Source: an uncultured Dorea sp. (GTDB taxonomy: Bacteria > Bacillota > Clostridia > Lachnospirales > Lachnospiraceae). From it: a stretch of 64,000 nucleotides of DNA. Under the pieces are notes generated by a model. It was given only the letters and a program-made list of their open reading frames with translations. It was not told the DNA's origin and searched no databases. Below are positions 51,922 through 60,712 of this stretch, one piece after another. The position numbers were made by a program, and so were the translations under genes. The stretch is from NCBI GenBank assembly GCA_910580235.1, contig CAJTVU010000004.1, positions 62,001-126,000 of the forward strand. Reading direction: 5' to 3'. The stretch's first letter is position 1, and every line of letters starts with the position of its first letter.

Positions 51922-52962
51922 ATGGATCTAAATGTTATCATCCCTAACTACAATGGGCACCGCTTCCTCCCTTCCTGCCTGGATTCTCTGCGCGCCCAGA
52001 CTTACAAGTGCTTCTCCGTCACCGTCGTGGACAACGGCTCTGACGACGGCAGCCTTCCTCTTCTGGCCTCTTCTTATCCTGAAGTAAATATTATAAGGCT
52101 GCCTCACAACGGCGGCTTTTCTGTCGCCGCCAACGAAGGGATCCTACGCGCCGGGACTCCCTTTGTCATGCTGCTCAATAACGATACGATACTAAGGCCC
52201 GACTGTATCGGACAGCTCATAAAGGCCATAGCTGCAAGCCCTGACATCTTCTCCGCAGGCGCCAATGTCCTCCGCATGGGGACGCCCCGCTGCACCGATA
52301 CTACCGGCGATTACTACAGCCTCTTCGGCTATGCGTTCTGCCGCGGCCAAGGGCTGCCGCCTCTTAAGCGCGCTCCCGGCCAGGTATTTTCCAACTGCGG
52401 CTGCGCCGTCGTCTATCGGACCGCCCTCCTTAAAAAGACCGGGCTTTTCGATCAGCGGTTCTTCGCCTACTTAGAAGACGTGGACTTAGGCTTTCGCGCG
52501 CGCCGCCTCGGCCTTCAGAACGTGTTCTGTCCCAATGCCGTGGTACTGCACTACGGGAGCGGCACTACCGGGCAAAAGTACTCCCCTTTTAAAGTGTACC
52601 ATTCTGCCCGCAACAATATCCTGCTGCAAAAGAAAGATCTTACAACAATCCAGAGAATGCTCCACGCGCCCTTTTTTCTTGCAGGGACGCTGTTAAAATA
52701 CTTCTATTTCCGCCAGATCCATCTGCAGGAATATTATGTCAGGGGGCTTCTTAGCGGCCTTCGGGAGCCCGCCCTTCCTCCACAGGGGCAGAAGAGCGGC
52801 GTCCGCGCGTTCTTCCGCACCGAGCCCTGGATCTTGTACGGGACGTTCCTCTATATCCGGCAGTTCCTTCAAAGACGCCTCCGCCAGCCGATCACCTCCG
52901 CAATGCAAAATCATGCCCATCCAGCGCAAGATTCGGATTATAATTCGGATCTCCGTTCTTAA
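51922..52962 (+). CDS. Family 2 glycosyltransferase
   Basis: This 346-residue GT2 enzyme has NVIIPNYNGHRFLPSCLDSL, VVDNGSDDGS and MLLNNDTILRPDC (metal motif), then AYLEDVDLGFRARRLG (acceptor-side acidic pair). It resembles rhamnosyltransferases such as the RgpB/WbbL kind. It is the only plus-strand gene of the surface cluster. Its last 71 bp overlap the convergent 812-residue transferase gene. The start has a weak site (AAAGGAAAAA). G+C is higher than in its repeat-rich upstream region. Confidence 0.85.
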   Translation: MDLNVIIPNYNGHRFLPSCLDSLRAQTYKCFSVTVVDNGSDDGSLPLLASSYPEVNIIRLPHNGGFSVAANEGILRAGTPFVMLLNNDTILRPDCIGQLIKAIAASPDIFSAGANVLRMGTPRCTDTTGDYYSLFGYAFCRGQGLPPLKRAPGQVFSNCGCAVVYRTALLKKTGLFDQRFFAYLEDVDLGFRARRLGLQNVFCPNAVVLHYGSGTTGQKYSPFKVYHSARNNILLQKKDLTTIQRMLHAPFFLAGTLLKYFYFRQIHLQEYYVRGLLSGLREPALPPQGQKSGVRAFFRTEPWILYGTFLYIRQFLQRRLRQPITSAMQNHAHPAQDSDYNSDLRS

Positions 52963-55330
52963 GGAGCTTCTTCCATCTGCGCTGGAAATACTCTATCTCC
53001 CGGCCGAACCTCTCCACCTTCTCCTCGGTGTCTTCGGCGCCTCTTGTCTTGGACTCATCGTGATACCACACTGCGAACGGCTGGTAGATGATGCGATACC
53101 CTTTCTCTCTTACGCGCAGGCAGAAGTCCGTATCATTAAACGCCACCTGTAGTTCTGTGTCCATACCTTCTGCCTCATTGTACACCGACTTTTTCACCAT
53201 CATGCATGCCGCTGTTACCGCGCTGTAGTCCTGCACGCATATTATACGGTTAAAATAGCCTGGGTCATTCCTGTGGGCTCCAAGGAACGCATGTCCCGCC
53301 ACGCCCCCAAGCCCTACGATCACCCCTGCATGCTGTACTGTGTCGTCTGGATAGAGCAGCCTGGCGCCGACGATCCCTACATCGCTCCGCATACAATAGC
53401 TGAGCATCTCCCGAATGCTGTCCTCCTCCCCAAGGCGGGTGTCATTATTCAGAAAAAGAAGGTACTCTCCCTCCACTCTCTGCACCGCAAAATTATGGAT
53501 GGCTGAATAGTTGAACGTCCCTTCATAATAGAGGATGCGGACATTGTCGTATTCTTGTACGGCTTCTTTGTAATATTCCCGGATGTCCTCTCCTTCGCTG
53601 TTGTTCTCCACGATGACAATCTCAAAATTCCGATATGTAGAATCCTTTTGGATAGATTCTACGCACGCCTCCAGATCTTCCCGGTGATCTTTATTTGGAA
53701 TAATGACAGATATAAGAGGCTCCTCTCTCATCCGATAGATGGAGCGATAGAAGCCCGGCGAGACGAAGGTAATATCCGCCTCGATCCCTACACGCTTATA
53801 ATGAGCCTGTATCGCATTCCTCCCCGCCTCATAAGCATAGCCCTTGCTCGCCGGGTCTCCCGCCACGGATCCCGGATGCATGCGCCAGTGGTACAGGATC
53901 TTCGGGATATGGACGATATGCTCTGTCTGCTCTACGCACCGTAAGATAAAATCATAATCTTGAGACCCGTCGTACTCCGGATCCAAATAGCCTACCCTGT
54001 CAAACAAACTCTTCTTTACTACATAGAGGTGGCACATGTAATTGGCGCTCCGCAGCAGGTCAAGATTAAAGTCCGGTTTGAAATGAGGCTGATAATACTC
54101 TCTCCCATCCATAGACACTTTATCTTCATCCGTGTAGATGACTTCCGTCTCCGGGAGACGGTTCAGCGCCTTCACACATTCATACAGCGCGTCCGGCGCC
54201 AGCATATCGTCGTGATCCGCGAACACGATATACTCTTCCTCCACCTGTCTTAAAGCCTGGTTCGTATTGTCTGAAATGTGGAGCGGGCATTTTGAAGCGA
54301 CGACGCGTATTCTCGGATCCTTCCCCGCATAGTCCTCAAGGGCGTCTGTAAGGGGCGATCCTTCCCCGCTGCCGTCAGCCAGATACAGCTTCCAGCCCTT
54401 ATAAGTCTGCGCCTGTATGGAGCGGATCAGATCTTCCAGATAGGGAAGAGGCGTCCGATAGAGCGGCACGACAACAGCAAATTCTGGCTCATATGCGAAC
54501 CTTTCCTTCCTCTGCCGCTCCAGATCCCTGCGGTTCGGGAGATATTTCAGCCGGAATCCCTCATATGTACCGGCCTCCTTTTGCAAGAGCTTCTCCATAC
54601 CTCTCTTTACCGTCTTTCGGAGGCCGAACTGTTGGTAATATACTATGGCTTTCCGCCCTATCTCCTTTACCTTTTTATATGCCTTCACCGGTGCAGGCTG
54701 GAAAGACAGCCTCCGCACCGTCTCTTCCTTCCCGTCGCACCGCACGACGATCCTCATCCGCCCCGGGGTCTTCCTGTCTGTCTTAACAACATATCCATGG
54801 ATCCAGCCCCGCTCGCACTCTGGGTAGGCCAGCTCTACGTCCGGCCTGCGCTGTGCGGTCATGGAGGACGAAACTTCCCGTCCTCTGCCGTCATACACTT
54901 TTATCTCGTAATCTTCCCGCGCGATGCACCAGCCGCGCACTATGACGCCATCCTCCTGGGACAGCACATCGTCCACAGCCATAGGGATGCGATCCCTTAA
55001 GCGGTCAAGCCACACCGTATCGGCTGAAAATATCTCCGTCAGCTGGAGCTGCTTTCTTTCAAATACTCTTACCTTCTTATAATCTCTGTAATTGTCCGGC
55101 ACTGTGGCCCAGAAGAAGTACCGCTCCTCGCACTCGCCGAACTGTATATATGCTTCCGGCGTCCTGACTGTCTTCTGCTTCCTGGCTTCCACTTCCGCCG
55201 GCGTATAGTCGAACGATACGACAATGTCCCCATCGTTCCTGTATCTGTGATCCCAGGAGCCGCATATAAGGAGCTGATCCTTTTCTACCACATGGAACCT
55301 ACAGTGCTGCATATGAAATCGGCTTTCCAT
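52892..55330 (-). CDS. Tandem-domain family 2 glycosyltransferase
   Basis: This 812-residue protein has an N-terminal region of about 270 residues without a recognised enzyme domain, then two GT2 domains. The first (about 275-520) has VVVPLYRTPLPYLEDLIRSIQAQ and FADHDDMLAPD. The second (about 525-800) has LISVIIPNKDHREDLEACVESI, LLFLNNDTRLGEED and AFNDTDFCLRVREKGY. Such bifunctional enzymes often extend polysaccharides with two alternating linkages. Its GT part is clearly a paralogue of the GT part of the adjacent ABC fusion gene. It lies directly downstream of the fusion and starts at ATG after AAAGGTAGAGAG. Confidence 0.87.
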   Translation of the reverse strand: MESRFHMQHCRFHVVEKDQLLICGSWDHRYRNDGDIVVSFDYTPAEVEARKQKTVRTPEAYIQFGECEERYFFWATVPDNYRDYKKVRVFERKQLQLTEIFSADTVWLDRLRDRIPMAVDDVLSQEDGVIVRGWCIAREDYEIKVYDGRGREVSSSMTAQRRPDVELAYPECERGWIHGYVVKTDRKTPGRMRIVVRCDGKEETVRRLSFQPAPVKAYKKVKEIGRKAIVYYQQFGLRKTVKRGMEKLLQKEAGTYEGFRLKYLPNRRDLERQRKERFAYEPEFAVVVPLYRTPLPYLEDLIRSIQAQTYKGWKLYLADGSGEGSPLTDALEDYAGKDPRIRVVASKCPLHISDNTNQALRQVEEEYIVFADHDDMLAPDALYECVKALNRLPETEVIYTDEDKVSMDGREYYQPHFKPDFNLDLLRSANYMCHLYVVKKSLFDRVGYLDPEYDGSQDYDFILRCVEQTEHIVHIPKILYHWRMHPGSVAGDPASKGYAYEAGRNAIQAHYKRVGIEADITFVSPGFYRSIYRMREEPLISVIIPNKDHREDLEACVESIQKDSTYRNFEIVIVENNSEGEDIREYYKEAVQEYDNVRILYYEGTFNYSAIHNFAVQRVEGEYLLFLNNDTRLGEEDSIREMLSYCMRSDVGIVGARLLYPDDTVQHAGVIVGLGGVAGHAFLGAHRNDPGYFNRIICVQDYSAVTAACMMVKKSVYNEAEGMDTELQVAFNDTDFCLRVREKGYRIIYQPFAVWYHDESKTRGAEDTEEKVERFGREIEYFQRRWKKLLKNGDPNYNPNLALDGHDFALRR

Positions 55331-55348
55331 CTCTCTACCTTTCTCTTC

Positions 55349-57460
55349 TTACTGTACACTGAGGGTATCTTCCGACCCATTCCGATATAAGACCGCATAA
55401 GGCTGGTAGACGGCTCTGTACCCTCTCTCTCCTGCCCGAAGGCAGAATCCCACATCGTCCGCCGCCTTAGCTCCCCCGAAGCCCATCCCTCCTGCCTCGT
55501 CATACACGGATCTCTTCACAAGCATACATGCCGAAGAGACTGCGCTGCAATCCTGCACGCTCATCGTATGATGGTAATATGCCGGATCGTCTTTTCCTAC
55601 TCCCCGGCATAGATACTCTATCGTACCGTCCCGGCTTACTCTGATCCCCGCATGCCAGACCGTATCGTCCGGGCAGAGGATCCTCGCGCCAACGATCCCT
55701 ACATCATCCCGCATGCAGTACCCCAGCATTTCCTGTATGCTGTTCGGATCTGCGAACCATGTACGGCTCTTAAGGAACAGCAGATACTCTCCTTTTGCCC
55801 GTCCTGCCCCTTCATATAATATCTCTATATTTCCGTACGTAAGAGACTGAAGCGATCCCTTGCATCTCTCCAGATCCTCTCTGCTTCCCGTATCAAGAAC
55901 CACCACCGAGACAAGGGGGCTTTCTTTTATCCTGTAGATGGAGCGGTAAGACCCGTATGGCGTATACTGTACATCCGCGTCAATGCCTGCTCTTGCATAG
56001 TGAGCCATCAGGAGCTTCCTTGCAGACTCATAGGCATAGGGCTTATTCGTCGTAGACGTCGCCACCGAGCCTGGGCTCATCCTCCAGTGATAAAGGATCT
56101 TCGGGATATGGACGATATGGCCTGTCTGCTCCACGCAGCGTACCGTATAATCATAGTCATGAGCGCCGTCATACTCCGGATCCATATATCCCACCCTCTC
56201 TCTTAAATCCTTTCGCACTACAGAAAGGCGGCCTATATAATTGTAGCTTCTAAGCAGATCCAGATTAAAGCCCTGTTTCCTGCAAGGCTGGCAATACTCC
56301 CTGCCGTCCTCTGAGATCTTATCTGCATCTGTGTAAATAAATTGTGCTTCCGGGCAGCTGTGGATTACTTTTACGCACTCCTCAAGCGTCTCCGGCGACA
56401 ATGTATCATCGTGCCCTAAAAATACGACGTAATCGCCCTCTGCCCTTTTAAGCGCCCGGTTTATATTGTCAGGCGCACGGAGCCGACAGCCATTGTGTAT
56501 AATATGGATCCTTTCGTCCTGGGAGGCATAGGCTTCCAGCATCTCTTTCAGAGGAGAGCCTTCCCCGCTCCCGTCAGAGAGGTACAGCTTCCACTTGTCA
56601 TATGTCTGCGCCTGCACAGAACGGATCATATCGTCCAGATAGTCCGGCGGCGTCCGATAGAGTGGCACGACAATGTCGAACGTCGCTTCTTTCACTTTGT
56701 CCCCGGCGGCCCTGTCCTCTTCTCTTCGTACATATGCCTCGGTCACCGCCTGGCAGGGGCCGTCCATCTGCACAATGCCTTTTTCCAGCCACACTGCTCT
56801 GGAACAGATCTTTTGCACCTGTTCTACACTGTGGGACACAAGAAGGATAGCCGTCCCTCTCTTCCCAAGCTCCTGGATGCGCTTCTTACATTTTTCCTGA
56901 AAAGTAAAGTCCCCTACCGAGAGGACTTCATCGACGATTAAAATATCCGGCGCCCCGAACGTCATAACAGCGAACGCAAGCCTGGCTGCCATCCCCGATG
57001 AAAAGTTCTTCACAGGGATATCCATGAACTCCTGCAATCCGCTGAATTCTACAATCTCATCATAATGCTCGCGCATGACAGAGCGGGGATAGCCAAGGAT
57101 CGCTCCGCTCAGCCATACATTCTCCCTTGCCGTCAGATCCATATCGAACCCTGCGCCAAGCTCAATGAGGGGAGCCACTGCTCCCTCCACCTTCACCGAC
57201 CCTTCTGTCGGCTCCAGCACCCCTGCAAGAATCTTAAGGAACGTACTTTTCCCGCTGCCGTTAAGCCCGATAAGGGCGACGCTCTCTCCCGCCTCCATCT
57301 GAAAATCCACGCCCTTAAGCGCCCAGAGGCTGGCGTAAGAAATGCCTCCTTTTATCTTCTTCACAAAATATTCTTTTATATTGTCTACTTTCTCCGACGC
57401 CAGATTGAACCTCATAGAGACTCCCTTTGCCTCGATAATCTGTTTCCCCACAGCAGCCAC
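55349..57460 (-). CDS. Polysaccharide-export ABC ATPase fused to family 2 glycosyltransferase domains
   Basis: This 703-residue fusion has a Wzt/TagH-type ATPase first (about 1-250; Walker A GLNGSGKS, signature FSSGMAAR, Walker B ILIVDEVLSVGD, switch His VSHSVEQ). A GT2 domain follows at about 258-505 (FDIVVPLYRTPPDYLDDM, LGHDDTLSPE), with a second, degraded GT2 after it. The second copy lacks about 37 residues and its LNNDT metal motif reads LKSRT. It ends early because the last codons (DTLSVQ, stop) come from a repeat end at 55352-55367. The ATPase should pair with the upstream permease. The second GT half is probably inactive. Confidence 0.88.
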   Translation of the reverse strand: MAAVGKQIIEAKGVSMRFNLASEKVDNIKEYFVKKIKGGISYASLWALKGVDFQMEAGESVALIGLNGSGKSTFLKILAGVLEPTEGSVKVEGAVAPLIELGAGFDMDLTARENVWLSGAILGYPRSVMREHYDEIVEFSGLQEFMDIPVKNFSSGMAARLAFAVMTFGAPDILIVDEVLSVGDFTFQEKCKKRIQELGKRGTAILLVSHSVEQVQKICSRAVWLEKGIVQMDGPCQAVTEAYVRREEDRAAGDKVKEATFDIVVPLYRTPPDYLDDMIRSVQAQTYDKWKLYLSDGSGEGSPLKEMLEAYASQDERIHIIHNGCRLRAPDNINRALKRAEGDYVVFLGHDDTLSPETLEECVKVIHSCPEAQFIYTDADKISEDGREYCQPCRKQGFNLDLLRSYNYIGRLSVVRKDLRERVGYMDPEYDGAHDYDYTVRCVEQTGHIVHIPKILYHWRMSPGSVATSTTNKPYAYESARKLLMAHYARAGIDADVQYTPYGSYRSIYRIKESPLVSVVVLDTGSREDLERCKGSLQSLTYGNIEILYEGAGRAKGEYLLFLKSRTWFADPNSIQEMLGYCMRDDVGIVGARILCPDDTVWHAGIRVSRDGTIEYLCRGVGKDDPAYYHHTMSVQDCSAVSSACMLVKRSVYDEAGGMGFGGAKAADDVGFCLRAGERGYRAVYQPYAVLYRNGSEDTLSVQ
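55352..55367 (-). repeat. Solo element end that supplies the fusion gene's stop
   Basis: CTGTACACTGAGGGTA is the end sequence of the TACCCTCAG family, found here without a partner end. On the minus strand it encodes the C-terminal residues TLSVQ; the stop TAA (55349-55351) comes right after. The next gene starts 19 bp beyond. Confidence 0.75.
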
Positions 57461-57462
57461 CT

Positions 57463-58260
57463 CTATATATCAAGAATAAACGAGCTCTGCCTCTTTTTAA
57501 AAATAGTAAGCCCTTCAAAGAACACGAACAGGGACATAAGGCCACAATAAAGTATGCGGCCCAGCCCGGGCACGCTTCCTTCCATCACGATCTCCCGGAA
57601 TATGTCGATAATCCCTGTGAGCGGGTTAAAATACACGGCCAGCCTCATATAAAAAGGCAGGATCGAGATCGGATAGATAGTGGGCGTCAGGTAGAACAGC
57701 ACTGTGCAGAACACCCCGTACAGGTGTATGATATCCCGGAACTTTACCGTAACCGCCGCAAGCGCGAACCCTGTCCCAAGGGAAAATAAGATGATATATG
57801 CAAACGGGATGAACGCCAGGAAGATCGTAATGTGTATCCGTCCGCCTGTGACAAGCACTACAGCCAGAAGCGCTACAAATGACGCCAGCAGGTTCACTGC
57901 CCCCGATAAGATCTTCGCCACCACGAGCATGTGCTTTGGCACATACACCTTCTTAATCAGAGAGGCATTCCCGACGATGGACAGCATCGCGTCTGTCGTA
58001 GACGACTGATAATAGTTGAAGATCACCTGACCGCTCAGAAGATAGATGCTGTAATTGTCAATATCAAACCGGAACAATCTTGAGAACACAAGGTATAGCA
58101 CGATCATCATAAGAAGAGGGTTCAATACCGTCCACAGCACGCCCAATATGGAGCGGCGGTATTTTATCTTCACATCTCTTATTACAAGCTCATACAAGAG
58201 GGCCTTGAATTTTAAGAATTCTCCCACCCTCCTTATTCCACCTCTCCGACGACTGCCCAT
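57463..58260 (-). CDS. Polysaccharide-export ABC permease (Wzm/TagG type)
   Basis: This protein of about 265 residues has six membrane helices and the family motifs FKALLYELVIRDVKIKYRRSILGVLWTVLNPLLMM and FYLTPTIYPIS. With the ATPase half of the next gene it would export an undecaprenyl-linked polysaccharide across the membrane. The start is uncertain. The open frame begins at 58260 inside the rhodanese gene, while AAGGAGG lies over 58229-58235, directly before an in-frame GTG at 58227 that gives the family-like N-terminus. It ends 2 bp before the fusion gene. Confidence 0.9.
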   Translation of the reverse strand: MGSRRRGGIRRVGEFLKFKALLYELVIRDVKIKYRRSILGVLWTVLNPLLMMIVLYLVFSRLFRFDIDNYSIYLLSGQVIFNYYQSSTTDAMLSIVGNASLIKKVYVPKHMLVVAKILSGAVNLLASFVALLAVVLVTGGRIHITIFLAFIPFAYIILFSLGTGFALAAVTVKFRDIIHLYGVFCTVLFYLTPTIYPISILPFYMRLAVYFNPLTGIIDIFREIVMEGSVPGLGRILYCGLMSLFVFFEGLTIFKKRQSSFILDI

Positions 58261-59165
58261 CTCCAGAATGACTGACAGTAATTATATGTATTCTCATAGC
58301 CGCACATTTCCAGGACAAGCTGCACATATGCGGAACGGATCCCGCCGGTACAGTAAGTCACGATCTTATCGTCCTTCTCGATCCCATTGTCTTCAAACAT
58401 CTTGGTAATCGTTTCATTATCCTTTAGCGTCCCGTCCGCCTGGAACAGATCCGTATATGGGATATTCACAGCCCCCGGAAGATGCCCTCCCTGTGCCTCG
58501 TCATACAGCCTGGCGCCTTCATATTCTTTTACAGCGCGCACATCTACGATCGTATAATCCTCATAATGTGCCTGTATCTCTTCTGTCGTTATATCATGGG
58601 ATTTATCCAGAGACTGGATCACTATATCAGACGCTTCTGGCTGCGCCGGGCTTCCATCTGTATCGACGCCGATATCCTTCATTGCCGTAATGCCCCCGTC
58701 AACGACTTTCACATTCTGGCAGCCTGCCTGCCTCAGCTCCCAGACGATCCTTCCGTCTTCGCCCCAGCCGTCCTCCGGCTGTCCAAGTACGATGATCTCT
58801 TTGTCCGGGTCGATGCCCAGGTTCTGAAGCCGTCCGCTTAAATCTTCCGCGGATGGGACGAGCCCCCATCCTTCATCCCCTGCCTGTCCCTCCTCACAGG
58901 TCGATAAAGACGGCCAGTCTGTCACGACGGCTCCTTCGATGGTCCCCTTCCCGGCCAGCTCCGGCCCGCGGGCGTCTACAAAAAGGACATCCTCCTGTCC
59001 GATCTTCTTCTTGGCCTCGCCTGCGCTTATCACGAAGTCTCCGGCAAACTGTGAAGTGCCGTCCGCCTTCTCCGATTTTATTGAAGCGCCGCAGCCGACC
59101 GTCATAATACTAAAAAGCGCTGCGACAAGCAATACCGTTCCTGTTCTCTTTACTTTCTTCCTCAT
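58233..59165 (-). CDS. Rhodanese-domain lipoprotein (two rhodanese domains)
   Basis: This 310-residue protein has a lipoprotein signal with lipobox MTVGC (Cys about 25), then two rhodanese domains. The first (about 45-175) lacks an active-site Cys loop. The second (about 195-305) has the loop CTGGIRS, which resembles active sulfurtransferases. The whole resembles thiosulfate sulfurtransferase placed on the outer face of the membrane. Its role next to polysaccharide export is unclear. Its last bases carry the ribosome site of the permease gene. Confidence 0.87.
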   Translation of the reverse strand: MRKKVKRTGTVLLVAALFSIMTVGCGASIKSEKADGTSQFAGDFVISAGEAKKKIGQEDVLFVDARGPELAGKGTIEGAVVTDWPSLSTCEEGQAGDEGWGLVPSAEDLSGRLQNLGIDPDKEIIVLGQPEDGWGEDGRIVWELRQAGCQNVKVVDGGITAMKDIGVDTDGSPAQPEASDIVIQSLDKSHDITTEEIQAHYEDYTIVDVRAVKEYEGARLYDEAQGGHLPGAVNIPYTDLFQADGTLKDNETITKMFEDNGIEKDDKIVTYCTGGIRSAYVQLVLEMCGYENTYNYCQSFWRWAVVGEVE

Positions 59166-59185
59166 GTCTGACCCTCTCTTTCTTA

Positions 59186-60634
59186 TTACCCTTTATCTCT
59201 TTCTTTTATCTGTAGATTCTCCAGCAATGCTGCTTCAAGAAGCGAAGAAGCCTTCCGCTGTTCCTCCCGTGATTCTCTCAGCTCTCTCTCCTTCATGCTC
59301 AGGCGGAATTGCGCGTCCATGCACTGCTCTTTGCATTCTTTTACTCTCTCCTTCTGACGCTTTATCTCCTCCTCACGGTCGCGGATCTGTTCCTCACGAT
59401 CAAGAATCTGCCCTTCACGGTCCCGGATCTCTTCTTCACGGTCCCGGATCTGTCCTTCACGCTCATGGATCTGTTCTTCACGGTCCCGGATCTCTTCTCT
59501 TTGCCTCTGGATCTCTCCTAACAGCGCCTGACGCTCTTCTTCTTGCTGCCGTGCGCGCTCCTCTTCTTCCCGCTGCCTCTCCTTAAGCCTTTCCTCCAAC
59601 GCCAGGATAGTCCTGTCCCTTTCGGCAAGCCTTGTATGGATCCCGAAATCCATATAAAAATGCCCCAGGTTCCATTTGTATATGTCCTGGATCTTTACGC
59701 CGTACTTTTCCTTCAATATCCGGAACAGCTCCGGATCCCTTAAGATCTCTTCAAACTTCTCGATCCCAAGAATATGGAAGTCTGGAAGCCCTCTGGCACA
59801 ATCCATAAGTAGGAATGCTTTCTCTATCTCGATCTCCTGAGGCGAGCACGCGTCTTTGTTCTGAAAACAATCACCGAAGAACTTTATCATCTCCTCCGGG
59901 CTTAAGTCCCGGATAAATGTACGCCTTATGATCATATGCTCGTTCACAAAGCGGGCTGCCTTCATCTCGTCCGCGCCGCTCACCTGGGCGTTCGGATCTT
60001 TATAGCATCTGTAGCAGACCAGCTTCTTATTGATTACATGGATCTGGTACTTTCTTATGATCCGAAGCCACAGATCCATATCTGCCGACTGGCAGAACAG
60101 AAGATTATAATAGCCTACATCGTCCAGCACCGTCCTTCGCACGACCGCCGACGGGTGGCACAGACAGTTCCCTTCAAATATGAATCTCTGGATCCATTCC
60201 TTCCGGGTATGATAATTCCGAAGAAGAAGGCCTGATAACATATGGAACTCTTCATTGCTCTTCTCACCTGTCTCATTTATAACGTCCGAAATTGTAAAAC
60301 ATGCGCCGCATTCCGCCCTCTTCTCCAGATAATCTATCTGGAGCTCCAGCTTTTCCGGCTCCCATGTGTCATCGCTTGTAGCAAAAGCCACATATTCTCC
60401 TCTTGCCTGCCGTATGCCGAAATTCGCCGCAATACAATAATATTGGTTCTCCTGGAACGGAAACAGACGGATCCTCTCATCTTCGTAATCACGCAGCAGC
60501 TCCAGCGTATTGTCTGTAGAGCCGTCATCGACAATGATAAGCTCAAAGTCTGCGTATGTCTGCCCAAGGATGCTGTCTATTGCTTCTTTTATCGTGCACG
60601 CACGATTGTATGTGCTTAAAACAATGCTGACCAT
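59186..60634 (-). CDS. Family 2 glycosyltransferase with a heptad-repeat coiled-coil tail
   Basis: This 482-residue protein has an N-terminal GT2 domain (about 1-230: MVSIVLSTYNRACTIKEAIDSIL, IIVDDGSTDNT, FATSDDTWEPEK) and a helical middle. A long Glu/Arg-rich coiled coil follows from about residue 340, with six heptads of the type IRDREEQ at about 383-424. The tail could oligomerise the enzyme or measure polymer chain length, as coiled coils do in some O-antigen enzymes; that is a hypothesis. The start follows GGGAG by 9 bases. Confidence 0.85.
   Translation of the reverse strand: MVSIVLSTYNRACTIKEAIDSILGQTYADFELIIVDDGSTDNTLELLRDYEDERIRLFPFQENQYYCIAANFGIRQARGEYVAFATSDDTWEPEKLELQIDYLEKRAECGACFTISDVINETGEKSNEEFHMLSGLLLRNYHTRKEWIQRFIFEGNCLCHPSAVVRRTVLDDVGYYNLLFCQSADMDLWLRIIRKYQIHVINKKLVCYRCYKDPNAQVSGADEMKAARFVNEHMIIRRTFIRDLSPEEMIKFFGDCFQNKDACSPQEIEIEKAFLLMDCARGLPDFHILGIEKFEEILRDPELFRILKEKYGVKIQDIYKWNLGHFYMDFGIHTRLAERDRTILALEERLKERQREEEERARQQEEERQALLGEIQRQREEIRDREEQIHEREGQIRDREEEIRDREGQILDREEQIRDREEEIKRQKERVKECKEQCMDAQFRLSMKERELRESREEQRKASSLLEAALLENLQIKERDKG
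59366..59491. repeat. Six 21-bp coding tandem repeats
   Basis: Six units of 21 bp encode IRDREEQ, IHEREGQ, IRDREEE, IRDREGQ, ILDREEQ and IRDREEE. DNA identity between units is high (TCACGGTCCCGGATCT recurs), so the array should expand or contract in 7-codon steps without a frameshift. Confidence 0.85.
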
Positions 60635-60712
60635 TTTGTTTTTCTCTCCCACTTTATACTAATACAGCCTTTACTTATTGTTAAATCGGTTTTTTCAATA
60701 AGCAAAGGCTAT

